From the NCBI GenBank assembly GCA_028714875.1, contig JAQTLN010000001.1, forward strand, positions 124,001-188,000: a stretch of DNA of 64,000 nucleotides. Direction: 5' to 3'. The position numbers and the translations under genes are program-made. Of this stretch, positions 17,275-26,968 are shown piece by piece (within the stretch, counting starts at the first letter, position 1; each line of letters starts with the position of its first letter). The notes below the pieces were generated by a model that did not search any database, was not told where the DNA came from, and saw nothing but the letters and a program-made list of their open reading frames with translations. The DNA comes from Gallionellaceae bacterium. Lineage in GTDB: Bacteria; Pseudomonadota; Gammaproteobacteria; Burkholderiales; Thiobacillaceae.

Positions 17275-19266
17275 CTACAGGGTGGCCGGTTGGATGACGT
17301 TCACCCGCTCCGGCAGGGCGGGCCAGACGCCCTTGTCCACCGCGCGGGCGGCGTCGAACAGAGCAGCCAGCTCTGCCGTCCGTAGTGGGGCAGGGGGCGT
17401 TGCAGGGCTCGTAGTGCTTCGCCATCCCTGATGGCGATCACCGCATAGGGGCGCCCGTCGCCATCCCGCGCCGTCCACATCTGTGCGCTGTGGGAAGCGC
17501 CCAGTCGCGCCCGCGCCGGTGGCAGTCCGAGGCGGGCCAGCAGGCTATCGACCCGCGCCGTCTGGCCGATGATGAGGATGGGTTCGTTGCCGGGTAGCCT
17601 CGAAGCAGCCGCGCGCAATGTTTGCGGCCGCGCGTCCAGCAGCCGTTTGGCGAGGGTGGTGGCGGCTTCGGCCAGGTCTTCGTCGCCCTCCGCCAGGAGC
17701 AGGTCGACCCGGGGCGCCATTAATATTTCCCGCAGGATGGGGGGGAAGCGATCCCGCGCGACGCGCCGCCAGAGCCGGTATTCCGGGTCCAGATCCACCG
17801 CCTGGACCGGCACGGTCCCGGGCAGGCAGGCGCGGGTGCTGGTCTCCTGAATAACCAGCCAGCGGTTTTCAGTTCGCTCAGGGTGGTCCAGGCTCAGACG
17901 CAGGGGGTACCAGCAAGGCGTATGGGGGATCGGCTTGTTCCAGTTTCAGTCCCAACTTGCCGTCGGCCCATTTCGCCGGGCCGAGCTTGAGTCGCGGCGC
18001 CCCCGCGCGTTGCACCCATTGCCGGAAGAAGGCGCCCAGGTCGCGGCCCGCGGCCTGGGCGAAGGTGTGTTCCAGGTCGGCCCAGCCGGCGCGCTGGAAA
18101 CGGTGGCGTTGCCAGAACAGGCGCAGCCCCCGCTCGAAGGCTTCCTTGCCGATCTCGTCCCGCAGCATGAAAAAAACCATGGCCGCTTTGTCGTAGCCGA
18201 TGATTGAGGAGATGCCGTGGTGGCGGGCGGTGAAGGCGGCGAGTGGGGTGTCCTCCGCCTCCGGTACAGCGGCCAGGTCGCGCAGCCAGCCCAGTCGTGC
18301 CTCCCGCGCCGCCGCCGGCGACTCGTCTTCCTTGTAGGCATAGTCGGCCATGAAGGTAGTAAGCCCCTCCGACCAGTTGCCCGTCGCTCAGTCCGGGATA
18401 ACGCCGTTGCCCCACCAGTTGTGCAGCACTTCGTGGCCGAGCGAGGTGGCGCGGATGAAGGGTAGGCGCGGTACATCGCGGCCCAGGTAGGTGAGACTGG
18501 GCATGCCGAAGCCGGTGGGCAGCGGGCTGGCCACCACGCTGAAGGCGTCGAAGGGATAGGGGCCGATGAGCTTGCTGTAGCGGTCGATGTAGCGGGCCGA
18601 ATCATCCAGGTAAGCCGGCGCCAGATCGGCCATGTCGGCGTAAAACCAGGTACGCAGGCGCAGCGGTGGCAGGCCCGGCCGGTCGATCAGGCGCTCGCTC
18701 ACCACATAGGGCCCGGACATCAGATCAATGCCCTCGGCGGCCTGGGCAAAGACGTATTCGGCCCGGTAGCCGTTGTCTTCCGATGCGCTGACCAGGGTGC
18801 CGGGCGCCAGGCCCTTCTGGCCAGCCGGCAGACGCAGGCGCAGACGGTAGCTGAAGGGTTTGCCGGGGTCGGGATACCAGCCGCTGGAAGCGGGTAGAAA
18901 ACTGCCCCGGGCATCGGCCATGGGGGGCGGATGCGCGAGAACCTCCTTGTGGTCGAGGTCGGGCAGCGGGCCGAGAACCCCCTGATAACGCATTTCGAGC
19001 CGGTGCGGACCGGCGCCGGCCAGATCCAAATGGAGCACGGCTTCGGCGCGCGCGGGAAGCGCCAGCGCGTGGCCATCGATGGCCAGCCGCGTCAGCCGCA
19101 GGCTGGGCAACAGACGGAGGTCCAGGCTGTTTGCCTGAAGGTCCAGGGTCGCCTCGGCGGCCAGGGTCCGCGTGTCCGGGTCCAGGCTCAGCTCCAGATC
19201 CAGATGCGGCGGGTTCGCGCCCCATGCCGGGAGCGCGCTAAGGAACAGCAGCAGGGCGCGCGTCAC
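17275..19266 (-). pseudogene. M1-family zinc aminopeptidase, disrupted by one stop and two frameshifts
   Basis: A signal-peptide-bearing M1 peptidase read from GTG at 19266. The frame runs through TSLGHEVLHNWWGNGVIPD, then hits TGA at 18388-18390, exactly between the HExxH zinc motif and the third ligand (GNWSEG), where an aromatic residue is expected. The same frame resumes (ATGNWSEGLTTFMADYAYKE) and later leaves frame at a run of five C near 17899-17903, continuing as VPLRLSLDHPE in a second frame. A further shift near 17375 leads to LFDAARAVDKGVWPALPE. The whole protein would be about 660 residues. Either a real pseudogene or sequence errors. Confidence 0.8.
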
Positions 19267-19307
19267 TGTTTCACCGGGCGAGTGTTGTTGGTGTCGGCGG
19301 GAAAACG

Positions 19308-19733
19308 CTATTGCGGCAGGGATTCCAGCAACTCGTTCATCTTGTCGAAGCGTGGCTTCTGCACGCTCAACGCCATGACGCGGGCCTTGAGGCGGCTGCC
19401 GGACATCAAGGCCGGGATGATTTCGTCGTCGCGGGTCTTCTTGAACGCCTCCCAAACCGTCTTGAACTGAGCCAATGTCGGCTGGGCGCCGCGCAGCGAT
19501 TCATTTTTCAAGGCGGCGGTAAGGCGGGTATCCAGATCCTTGCTCGATCTGAGGGCATCCTCATAGCGCATTTCCAGGACCGCGCGGTCATCCTCGCTCA
19601 GCATGGACATGGTTTGCTGCCGGGTCGTGGTCAGTGTGGACTTGATGTCGGCAACCGGGCCGGCCTGGGCCGGACAAGCGACAAGCAACCAGGTGAAGGC
19701 GGCCAGCAAGGTGGCGATGGTGTTTTTCAGCAT
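19308..19733 (-). CDS. exported hypothetical protein
   Basis: A 141-residue protein with a clear signal peptide (MLKNTIATLLAAFTWLLVACPAQA). The mature part is helical and charged (STLTTTRQQTMSMLSEDDRAVLEMRYEDALRSS is an example of its composition, shown here only in outline), with no cysteines or known motif that I recognise. It lies 41 bp upstream of the M1 peptidase pseudogene in the same direction, so it may once have shared its transcript. Periplasmic location is inferred. Confidence 0.65.
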   Translation of the reverse strand: MLKNTIATLLAAFTWLLVACPAQAGPVADIKSTLTTTRQQTMSMLSEDDRAVLEMRYEDALRSSKDLDTRLTAALKNESLRGAQPTLAQFKTVWEAFKKTRDDEIIPALMSGSRLKARVMALSVQKPRFDKMNELLESLPQ

Positions 19734-19774
19734 GATCTCGTTGTTGTGATCGGGAAGAACGGCAGTTTACTTAC

Positions 19775-20128
19775 AATTTACCGCTCAACGGCCAACTCAC
19801 CTCGCGCGGGGGCCGCCTGGTCGCGGCGGTGCAATCGGCGCCGGAATACAAGTTCTACGCACTGCCCGGCGGCCCGCCGTTGCGGCCCGGCATGGTCCGG
19901 GTGGAGGCGGGCGGCGGCGCCATCGAAATGGAGATATGGGACTGCCGGCGAGCGAATACGGCTCCTGCGCCGTTGGGCATCGGCATGGCCAGGCTGGCGG
20001 AGGGTGGCCAGGTGCAGGGCTTTGTCTGCGAGGCGGCGGCGCTGGCCGGCGCCGAGGACATCACCCGCTTCGGCGGCTGGCGCGCCTATCTCGCTGGGGT
20101 TCGACAATCATCCGTGTGCGCCGCGTAG
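19775..20128 (+). pseudogene. allophanate hydrolase C-terminal fragment (relic)
   Basis: Without a start codon, this frame reads NLPLNGQLTSRGGRL, then APEYKFYALPGGPPLRPGMV, and IEMEIWD, and later IPAPLGIG-like APLGIG, KGFVCE-like QGFVCE and AGAEDITRFGGWRAYLAG. These are the conserved C-terminal blocks of allophanate hydrolase (AtzF/DUR1,2 type). In the middle, LPASEYGS is found one frame over and the FVAAIP segment is missing, showing a small deletion plus frameshift. Amidase domain absent. I infer a fossil of a former urea/allophanate degradation locus. Confidence 0.7.
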
Positions 20129-20473
20129 TTGTGTCGGTGGCGGCTCGTATGCATCACTGATGCATGCGGTGGAAGGCGCCGCGCTTTTCCACCCTACATG
20201 GGTTGCCATGTTGATGCCGTGGATGATTTTTTCGGCCAAGCACCTTTAAGTTCAACCCAAGCCTGTCGAATGACGCTTGCCGGCAGGCTGTTGCCGCAGG
20301 TAATACCGATCTCTTGACGTCACATTTTGGCTGTTGAAATCAACATTCCAAAGCTGAGATGCCAGGGCTTCAACAGTTGATTTCGGATATTCATTGGTGC
20401 CGGCCGGCCCCGCGCCTCGGTTTCGCGCCGTGATAGGCTCGCCGCGATGGGCATCCGATTACGAGGAGATAGC
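20129..20473. other. intergenic region before the dienelactone-hydrolase-like gene
   Basis: About 345 bp with no convincing gene. It contains a family E palindrome at 20168-20197 (GGTGGAAGGC...TTTTCCACC, then CTAC) and otherwise undistinguished sequence. The promoter of the downstream gene should lie near its 3' end. Confidence 0.5.
20168..20197. repeat. family E intergenic inverted repeat
   Basis: GGTGGAA and TTCCACC arms followed by CTAC, related to the palindrome at 1053-1082 in inverted orientation. Confidence 0.6.
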
Positions 20474-21271
20474 ATGCGCCACTTTTTTCTGCTTCTGATC
20501 CTGCTGGCCGCGCCGGCCTGGGCCGGTGACATCGAGATTCGCAAGGCCACCCTGCGCTCCGGCGATATCGACATTCCGATGGAAGTGGCGGTGCCCGCCG
20601 GCAAGGGGCCGTTTCCGCCGGTGCTGTTCATCCACGCCAAGCGCGGCTACGACGAGAACGAGCGCCGCCACATCACGGAACTGGCGGGGCAGGGCTATCT
20701 GGTGGTGGCGCCCGACTGGTTAAGCGGTCGGATGATCGAACGCTGGCCGGCGGAACATGATCCGGCAACCGAGAAGGATGTCGAAATGGCGCTGAATTAC
20801 CTGATGGCGCTGCCCGACGCGGCGAAACAACCCGTGGGCATCGTCGCCCTGTCGCGCGGGCCGTATTACGCGATCCGCCTGGCGGCGAAGCGCGGCAAGG
20901 ACATCGCCGCCATCGTCAGCTACTACGGCCACATGCAGAACCCCAACGCGCCGGAGCCGGACCAGCTGTTCCGGGTGGCGCACGAGGTCATGGAGATCAC
21001 CACGCCCATGCTGTTCCTGATCGGCGAGGCCGATTTCGAGCTGCGCCGCATCAACGGCGGCCGCGCCTTCTATGCCCTGTGGGAACGCGGCGTGCCGGTC
21101 GAATATCAGGTCTACCCGATGGCGCGGCGCGCCTTCGATTTCCGCGCCGACCAGACCCCCGAGGAAAAGATCGCCACCCGCCACGCCCGCCAGCGCGCCG
21201 ACCAGTGGCTGCGGCGCTGGATGAAGCTGGACCAGCCGGCTAATCCGGAGCCGGGCCCGGCGGAAAAATAG
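20474..21271 (+). CDS. exported dienelactone hydrolase-like alpha/beta-hydrolase
   Basis: A 265-residue protein with signal peptide ending AWAG, then an alpha/beta-hydrolase core of the dienelactone hydrolase type: FPPVLFIHAKRGYDENERRH, LVVAPDWLSGR, the nucleophile-elbow position ALSRGPYYA (Ser in place of the usual Cys) and LIGEADFELR. The expected catalytic His in the YPGAxHAF motif appears as Arg (YPMARRAFDFR), so activity is doubtful or altered. ATG at 20474 follows GAGGAG; the frame open from 20447 lacks a site. It is a single gene and periplasmic by inference. Confidence 0.8.
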   Translation: MRHFFLLLILLAAPAWAGDIEIRKATLRSGDIDIPMEVAVPAGKGPFPPVLFIHAKRGYDENERRHITELAGQGYLVVAPDWLSGRMIERWPAEHDPATEKDVEMALNYLMALPDAAKQPVGIVALSRGPYYAIRLAAKRGKDIAAIVSYYGHMQNPNAPEPDQLFRVAHEVMEITTPMLFLIGEADFELRRINGGRAFYALWERGVPVEYQVYPMARRAFDFRADQTPEEKIATRHARQRADQWLRRWMKLDQPANPEPGPAEK

Positions 21272-21306
21272 GATCCGTGTCGGGTTAACGCGCGACGCGG
21301 CTTGGA

Positions 21307-21333
21307 TTCCCTCCTTTTTCAAAGGGAGAGTAG
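21307..21333. repeat. family C fragment
   Basis: CCTCCTTTTTCAAAGGGAGA-type end of the family C element without its core, just downstream of the hydrolase gene. Confidence 0.5.
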
Positions 21334-21392
21334 CGTAGTAATCGGCCCGCAGCCGCAAATCGCGCCGAAAAAGCACGGCCGGTGCGCCGTGT

Positions 21393-21475
21393 GTAGCGCG
21401 CCGGCTTCCAGCCGGCTTCTTTGCGGTAAAAGCAGCTGGACGTTTTTAAAGAAGCCGGCTGGAAGCCGGCGCTAC
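21393..21475. repeat. family D inverted repeat
   Basis: Arms GTAGCGCGCCGGCTTCCAGC and GCTGGAAGCCGGCGCTAC face each other across about 35 bp. Same family as 47884-47953 (hoxH/hoxW) and the single arm at 34844-34870. Confidence 0.85.
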
Positions 21476-21552
21476 ATGTGCGTCCCGACCCGATACGATC
21501 ACCCCGCCGTGCCCGCGTAAGATGCCGTGGTCACGGTTTCATCAAGAAGGTT

Positions 21553-22032
21553 ATGTCCATGCGCCATTTGCTTTGGGTTTCTCTGATCAGCCTGGCATTG
21601 ACCGGCTGCGCCAGCCTGTCGGATCGGGACATGCCCAAGGTGGATGTCGCCGGCATCGAGGCCATGCCGAGCCAGAGCATGGAACTCCGCCTGGCCGTCA
21701 CGCTGCGCATCCTCAACCCATCCGAATATTCCATTGAATACAACGGCTTGTATGTCGAAATGGATGTCCAGGGCATGCGCTTCGCCAGTGGCGTCAGTAA
21801 CCAGAGCGGCACCATTCCTCGTTACGGCGAAAGCGTGATCAGCGTCCCGGTGACCATCTCCGCCCTGGCGATGGTCCGTCAGGTCATCGGTTTGGCCGGG
21901 AAGGAACGCGCCGTTCCGCTCACTTACGAGGTGCGCGGCAAGGTTGCCGGCCCGGTATTCAACTCTCAGCGTTTCACCTCGCGTGGCGAGTTCAAGCTGC
22001 CTACCACCCCGGACGGGAACAGCAAGCCCTAA
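21553..22032 (+). CDS. LEA type 2 family lipoprotein
   Basis: A 159-residue lipoprotein: the N-terminus MSMRHLLWVSLISLALTGCA carries a lipobox (LTGC), so the mature protein is anchored by Cys near residue 19. The remainder is a single LEA14/WHy-like beta-sandwich (LRLAVTLRILNPSEYSIEYN, YVEMDVQG, ESVISVPVTIS). Such proteins are associated with desiccation or envelope stress, though the bacterial role is not established. ATG at 21553 is preceded by AAGG; an in-frame ATG two codons later is also possible. Family D repeat upstream. Confidence 0.85.
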   Translation: MSMRHLLWVSLISLALTGCASLSDRDMPKVDVAGIEAMPSQSMELRLAVTLRILNPSEYSIEYNGLYVEMDVQGMRFASGVSNQSGTIPRYGESVISVPVTISALAMVRQVIGLAGKERAVPLTYEVRGKVAGPVFNSQRFTSRGEFKLPTTPDGNSKP

Positions 22033-22182
22033 GTGGCTGTCCGGCGATGGGGTAATGCCTAACACCAGTCTATTGTTGGCGCGAATGACGGTTGCATCCG
22101 GCGGCGGCCTCCGGTCCAAGCCGGTCACGGCTGAGCTGGTATTGCAGGCTGCTAGTGTGCGAACACTCGCCGAACGTAAGGC

Positions 22183-22839
22183 TCAGGAACCCTCCCGGCC
22201 GCTCACCGCTTGCACCTGTCTGGCCGGCCGGAAAGTTTTCGGATCAATGTCGAAGGTCCAGTGATTGCGCCAGGCAGCGCGCACCATGTTGGGGTATTCC
22301 GGTTTGCCGAGGCTGCCGTTGTAGCGGCCCAGCGCCCGGAACAGGTTGCCGCGTTCGATATCCAGGTAGTGGCGCAGGATGGTGGCGCCATAGCGCAGGT
22401 TGGTGCGCAGGTGGAACAGGTTGTGCTCGCGGGTGCCGATGGTATCGACCCAGAACGGCATGACCTGGGTGAAGCCGCGCGCGCCGACCACGGATACCGC
22501 ATATTTTTTGAAGCCGCTTTCCACTTCGATCAGGCCCAGCATCAATTCGGGGTCGAGCCCGGCGCGGGTGGCTTCGTAGTGCAGGGTGTTGAGGAAGTCC
22601 TCGCGAAATTCGGTATCCGGTATGCGGCGCTTCAGGCGCTGCGACATTTCCGTCAGCCAGGCCTGGACATAGGGCGTATCGGCGAAGGCCGCGCTTTCCA
22701 CAGCGGTATCGGACACCGCCTTGGAAAGCTGCGAACGCACGCTGGCGGACATGGGCTCGTACTTCTGCGCCCCCGCCCAAGCACTACCGGCCAGAAAGGC
22801 CAGCAATGCGAGACCTACTTTCAATCCGTATTTCGACAT
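22183..22839 (-). CDS. lytic transglycosylase (SLT domain)
   Basis: A 218-residue exported murein lytic transglycosylase. Signal peptide ends SAWAG. The SLT fold is clear: catalytic Glu in [15 protein letters not shown], then [26 protein letters not shown] and [16 protein letters not shown]. It cleaves the MurNAc-GlcNAc bond to give anhydro-muropeptides. Its ATG lies inside the end of proS (19-base overlap), so the two are translationally linked; the same pair is often found in betaproteobacteria. Confidence 0.93.
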   Translation of the reverse strand: MSKYGLKVGLALLAFLAGSAWAGAQKYEPMSASVRSQLSKAVSDTAVESAAFADTPYVQAWLTEMSQRLKRRIPDTEFREDFLNTLHYEATRAGLDPELMLGLIEVESGFKKYAVSVVGARGFTQVMPFWVDTIGTREHNLFHLRTNLRYGATILRHYLDIERGNLFRALGRYNGSLGKPEYPNMVRAAWRNHWTFDIDPKTFRPARQVQAVSGREGS

Positions 22840-24542
22840 CCTTTGACCTGCTCCTCAATGAACTTGGCTGCATCAATCTGAGCAATCTTCGTGCCGGCGG
22901 AATCACGCCGACTTTGATATTCCAACATACCTTCCTTCAAACCGCGGTCGCTGACCACCACGCGATGCGGCACACCAATCAATTCCATGTCCGCGAACAT
23001 CACGCCGGGGCGCTCGTCGCGGTCATCCAGCACCACATCGATGCCGGCGGCGACCATTTGAGTATAGAGCGCTTCCGCCGCTTCCCTGACCGCCTCGCTG
23101 CGCTTGAGGCCGAGCGGGACGATGGCCAGTTCGAACGGGGCGATGGATTGCGGGAAGAGAATGCCGCGTTCGTCGTTGCCCTGTTCGATGGCGGCGCCGA
23201 CGATGCGGGAGACACCGATGCCGTAGCAGCCCATGGTCAGCACTTGGGACTTGCCGTTGTCGTCCAGGAACTTGGCGTCCAGAGCCTGTGAATACTTGGT
23301 GCCCAGTTTGAAGATATGGCCGACCTCGATGCCTCGGCACAGGTCCAGCGTGCCCTGGCCGTCCGGGCTGGGATCGCCGACCACGGCGTTGCGGAGGTCT
23401 GCCACCTGGGGTTCCACCAGGTCGCGGCCGAAATTGACGCCGACCAGATGCTGGCCGTCTTCGTTGGCGCCGCAGACGAAGTCGCTCATCGTCATGACCG
23501 AGCGGTCGGCGAACACCGGAATGGTCAAGCCCACCGGGCCGATGGAGCCGACACCGCAGCCCAGAACTGTCCGAATCTCGCCGTCACTGGCGAATTCCAT
23601 GGGATTGAGCACGCCGGGCAGCTTGCCGGCCTTGACCTCGTTCAACTGATGATCGCCGCGCACCAGCAGGGCGACCAGGCCTTCTTCGCCACGCACGATC
23701 AGGGTCTTGACGACCTGGTCGGCGGCCACGCCCAACGCGGCGGTGACTTCCTCGATCGTGTGTTGGCCGGGCGTGGGCACCTTCTGCATTTCCCGCGTCG
23801 CGGCGGCGCGCGGCGCGGCGGGCGCCATGGCCTCGGCCATTTCCACGTTGGCGGCGTAGTCGGAGTTCGGGCAGAAGGCGATGGCATCCTCGCCGGAGTC
23901 GGCCAGGACATGGAATTCGTGCGAGCCGGAGCCGCCGATGGCGCCGGTGTCCGCCGCCACGGCGCGGAACTTCAACCCGAGGCGGGTGAAGATGCGCGAG
24001 TAGGTGGCGTACATGACCTTGTAGGTTTCATCCAGGCTGTCTTCGTTGGGGTGGAAGGAGTAGGCGTCCTTCATCATGAATTCGCGCGCGCGCATGACGC
24101 CGAAGCGGGGGCGGATTTCGTCGCGGAACTTGGTCTGAACCTGATAGAAGTTGACCGGCAACTGGCGGTAGGAGCGAATCTCGCGGCGGGCGATGTCGGT
24201 GATGACTTCCTCATGGGTGGGGCCGAAGCAGAAATCGCGCTGGTGGCGGTCCTTGATCTTCAGCATCTGCGGCCCGAACACCGCCCAGCGTCCGGATTCC
24301 GCCCACAGTTCCGCCGGCTGCACGGCGGGCATCAGCAACTCCAGCGCGCCGGCCTGATTCATCTCCTCGCGCACGATGGCTTCCACTTTTCGCAGCACCC
24401 GCAGGCCCAGCGGCATCCAGGTATACAGGCCGGAACCAAGGCGGCGGATGAGGCCGGCGCGCAGCATGAGTTTGTGGCTGAGCAGTTCCGCCTCGGCGGG
24501 GGCTTCCTTGCTGGTGGAGAGGAAAAATCGGGAGATGCGCAT
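22821..24542 (-). CDS. proS: prolyl-tRNA synthetase
   Basis: A 573-residue bacterial-type (ProS type 1) class II synthetase. Motif 1 is [19 protein letters not shown], motif 2 the block [21 protein letters not shown], then the editing INS domain (about residues 230-380) and motif 3 with the GCYGIGVSR sequence; the anticodon-binding domain follows ([21 protein letters not shown]). The start at 24542 ([10 protein letters not shown]) matches the family; the longer frame to 24965 overlaps the divergent gene and is rejected. It charges tRNA-Pro. Confidence 0.97.
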   Translation of the reverse strand: MRISRFFLSTSKEAPAEAELLSHKLMLRAGLIRRLGSGLYTWMPLGLRVLRKVEAIVREEMNQAGALELLMPAVQPAELWAESGRWAVFGPQMLKIKDRHQRDFCFGPTHEEVITDIARREIRSYRQLPVNFYQVQTKFRDEIRPRFGVMRAREFMMKDAYSFHPNEDSLDETYKVMYATYSRIFTRLGLKFRAVAADTGAIGGSGSHEFHVLADSGEDAIAFCPNSDYAANVEMAEAMAPAAPRAAATREMQKVPTPGQHTIEEVTAALGVAADQVVKTLIVRGEEGLVALLVRGDHQLNEVKAGKLPGVLNPMEFASDGEIRTVLGCGVGSIGPVGLTIPVFADRSVMTMSDFVCGANEDGQHLVGVNFGRDLVEPQVADLRNAVVGDPSPDGQGTLDLCRGIEVGHIFKLGTKYSQALDAKFLDDNGKSQVLTMGCYGIGVSRIVGAAIEQGNDERGILFPQSIAPFELAIVPLGLKRSEAVREAAEALYTQMVAAGIDVVLDDRDERPGVMFADMELIGVPHRVVVSDRGLKEGMLEYQSRRDSAGTKIAQIDAAKFIEEQVKGCRNTD

Positions 24543-24584
24543 GGTAGGCTTTGAGGTCCGAAATAGAAGCCCGAATGGTAACAA

Positions 24585-25361
24585 ATGCGACTGTTTTCCC
24601 GTCAGCGCAAAGGTGCGCAAGAACCTGTCCAGATCAGCGAACGTCATGGGGTGCGTTATCTCCACCTGGGTGGACCGGCGGTGCAGAGCGCGATGCGCAT
24701 CAAGGAGCCGTGGGCGCTGGAACTGGAGTACACCCGCGCCATGCTGACGTTCCTGCTGTTTCAGCCGAATCCTCGGGACATCGCCCTGGTCGGGCTGGGT
24801 GGCGGCTCCATCGCCAAATTCATCCATCGCCATCTGCCGGAAACCCAGCTCACCGCCCTGGAGATCAATCCCGACGTGGTCGCCGCCGCGCGCGCCTATT
24901 TCCTGTTGCCTGCCGATGACGAACGCCTGGACGTGCGGGTCGGCGACGGCGCCGCTTATATCCATGCCAACGCGAACAACCAGGATGTGTTGTTGATCGA
25001 TGGCTACGACGCCAAGCGCATCGTCGAGGCGCTATCCAGCGTCGAGTTCTATCAGGCCTGCAAGGCCATGTTGCGGCCGGGTGGCGTGGCGGTCTTCAAT
25101 TTGTGGGGCTCGGACGAATATTTTCCGCGCTACTACGAGCGCGTCGCCGCCGCCTTTGGTGAGCACGTCCTGCAACTGCCCTCGGAAAAGAAGGGCAACA
25201 TCATTGTTTTCGCCTTCAAGAAACCGCTGCCGAACGCGGGGTTTGCGTCACTGGAACGCGCCGCCGAGAAATGGCAGGCCGCGCTGAATCTGGAGTTCCC
25301 GGATTTCGTCGCCCGCATGCGGCACTGGAATCCGGTGGGGGAGCGCGGATTCGTTTTGTGA
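24585..25361 (+). CDS. spermidine synthase-like protein
   Basis: A 258-residue cytoplasmic Rossmann-fold protein resembling polyamine aminopropyltransferases: [16 protein letters not shown] (nucleotide-binding glycine loop), [25 protein letters not shown] and [10 protein letters not shown]. The substrate-binding residues of true SpeE are only partly recognisable, so it may not make spermidine. It starts 42 bp from proS in the opposite direction and precedes rppH by 64 bp. Confidence 0.8.
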   Translation: MRLFSRQRKGAQEPVQISERHGVRYLHLGGPAVQSAMRIKEPWALELEYTRAMLTFLLFQPNPRDIALVGLGGGSIAKFIHRHLPETQLTALEINPDVVAAARAYFLLPADDERLDVRVGDGAAYIHANANNQDVLLIDGYDAKRIVEALSSVEFYQACKAMLRPGGVAVFNLWGSDEYFPRYYERVAAAFGEHVLQLPSEKKGNIIVFAFKKPLPNAGFASLERAAEKWQAALNLEFPDFVARMRHWNPVGERGFVL

Positions 25362-25425
25362 CTTGGCTTTCCATCCCCCGCCCAGGATGGGAAAATCGCG
25401 GCAATTATGTAATTTGGGGACCGCC

Positions 25426-25968
25426 ATGATCGACAAGGACGGTTACCGGCCGAATGTGGGCATCGTCATCTGCAATACCCGTAATGAAGTGTTCTGGGGC
25501 AAGCGTGTGCGGCAGAACTCCTGGCAGTTTCCGCAGGGGGGTATCAAGCATGGCGAAAGCCCGGAACAGGCCATGTTTCGCGAACTTATGGAAGAAGTCG
25601 GGCTGGCACCCGAGCATGTACGCATCCTCGGGCGCACCCGCGACTGGATGCGTTACGACGTGCCGCGCGACTGGGTGAAACGCGAATGGCGCGGGCATTA
25701 CCGGGGGCAGAAGCAGATCTGGTATCTGCTGCGTCTGGTCGGCCGTGAATGCGATGTGAGTCTGCGTGCCTCCAGTCATCCCGAGTTCGATGCCTGGCGT
25801 TGGTGCGAGTACTGGGCACCCGCCGCGGCGGTGGTGGAATTCAAGCAGGATGTCTATCGACTGGCGCTGAGTGAGCTCGAACGTTTTCTGACAGCCGATG
25901 CCCACCATCATCATGTGCGCCATCCGTTCTGCCTGAACATGCGCGCGCAAGGTGTCGGCAGGACATGA
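25426..25968 (+). CDS. rppH: RNA pyrophosphohydrolase
   Basis: A 180-residue Nudix hydrolase that removes pyrophosphate from 5'-triphosphorylated mRNA and so triggers RNase E decay. The Nudix box is present in the segment [23 protein letters not shown]-terminal [15 protein letters not shown] and [16 protein letters not shown], and [12 protein letters not shown] later, are characteristic of RppH/NudH. ATG at 25426 is chosen from this alignment; the open frame from 25363 adds residues not expected. Confidence 0.95.
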   Translation: MIDKDGYRPNVGIVICNTRNEVFWGKRVRQNSWQFPQGGIKHGESPEQAMFRELMEEVGLAPEHVRILGRTRDWMRYDVPRDWVKREWRGHYRGQKQIWYLLRLVGRECDVSLRASSHPEFDAWRWCEYWAPAAAVVEFKQDVYRLALSELERFLTADAHHHHVRHPFCLNMRAQGVGRT

Positions 25969-25993
25969 ACGAAAACAATAGCGAGAGAAAGCC

Positions 25994-26587
25994 ATGACCC
26001 ATGCCTACAACCTGATCCCCACCTCGCCCTTGCAGAAAGGCGCCACCTTCCACAAACCGCGCCAGACGCTGCCGGAACAAGTGAGCGCGGACGAGCCGGC
26101 GCTACAGGTGATGACTGATTTCCAGATCGTCACCGCCTACACCATTTTCCCGCTGGAGACCATCGAGGACGCGCGCGCCAAGATGATCCACCGGGGCGTG
26201 CGCATGTTGCTGGTGGTGGACGACCTGAACCATATCCTCGGTCTCATCACCGCCACCGACCTGACCGGCGAGAAGCCCATGCAGGTAGTGCAAAATCAGG
26301 GCATCCGCCATTCCGACGTGATGGTGAAAGACATCATGACGCCGCGCGAACGTCTGGAAGTGCTGTGCATGGACGAGGTGAACAAAGCCCGCGTCGGCGA
26401 CATCCTCGCCACCCTGAAAGCGCATGGCCGCCAGCACGCGCTGGTGGTCGACCGTACCGCGGATCGCAGCCAGATGTTGCGCGGCATGTTCTCGATTTCG
26501 CAGATCGGCAAGCAACTGGGCGCCCGCGTGGAAACCATCGCGGTGGCCCGGACCTTCGCGGAAATCGGCGCCGAACTGGCCAGATAG
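25994..26587 (+). CDS. CBS-domain protein
   Basis: A 197-residue cytoplasmic protein with a tandem CBS pair. The first CBS is around residues 40-90 (ETIEDARAKMIHRGVRMLLVVDD, then HILGLITATDLTGEKP), the second around 105-170 (VKDIMTPRERLEVLCMDEV, ALVVDRTADRSQMLRGMFS). CBS pairs bind adenosyl nucleotides and regulate partner enzymes. The partner is unknown. The stop is 2 bp before the next gene, so both are probably co-translated. Confidence 0.85.
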   Translation: MTHAYNLIPTSPLQKGATFHKPRQTLPEQVSADEPALQVMTDFQIVTAYTIFPLETIEDARAKMIHRGVRMLLVVDDLNHILGLITATDLTGEKPMQVVQNQGIRHSDVMVKDIMTPRERLEVLCMDEVNKARVGDILATLKAHGRQHALVVDRTADRSQMLRGMFSISQIGKQLGARVETIAVARTFAEIGAELAR

Positions 26588-26589
26588 AC

Positions 26590-26955
26590 GTGAAACTGGC
26601 GGCCCGCGCCCAGAGTCTGCCCGGTGACGCCGGACAGTGGGTGCGGGGCGGCCCGCTCTGGCAACGAGTGCCCAAGCGTGACGCGGACGGCCATCCGTAT
26701 AACGACTTCATGATGTTCGCGCCGCGACTCAATCGACGTCCCGCGCACGAACAGGAAAGCGTGGCGCTGCTGGTGCGTGGGGTATTGGACCGCTATGCGG
26801 ATCGGGTCGTGTTCGCCGAACTCAATCTCAAAATCAACGTCCTCTGGGTCTCGTTGGAAAACCGGCCCGGCCTCATGTCGGAACTGGTTGCCGCGCTGCG
26901 CATCAAAGTCCCGGAATTCCATCTTGTCGGTCATAACCCCCATGCGGGGGCATAA
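26590..26955 (+). CDS. hypothetical protein downstream of the CBS gene
   Basis: A 121-residue protein starting with GTG (VKLAARAQSLPGDAG). No signal peptide or membrane segment is visible; motifs such as ALLVRGVLDRYADRV and LENRPGLMSELVAALR look like a small alpha/beta domain, possibly ACT-like at the C-terminus. I do not recognise the family. Tight spacing after the CBS gene and before the next gene (13 bp) suggests one transcript. Confidence 0.6.
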   Translation: MKLAARAQSLPGDAGQWVRGGPLWQRVPKRDADGHPYNDFMMFAPRLNRRPAHEQESVALLVRGVLDRYADRVVFAELNLKINVLWVSLENRPGLMSELVAALRIKVPEFHLVGHNPHAGA

Positions 26956-26968
26956 CAGGAGGCTTATT

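Noticed and set aside
22821-24965. Extended start of proS at 24965
   Set aside because: The extra 141 residues overlap the divergent spermidine synthase-like gene and match no ProS; the family N-terminus begins at 24542.
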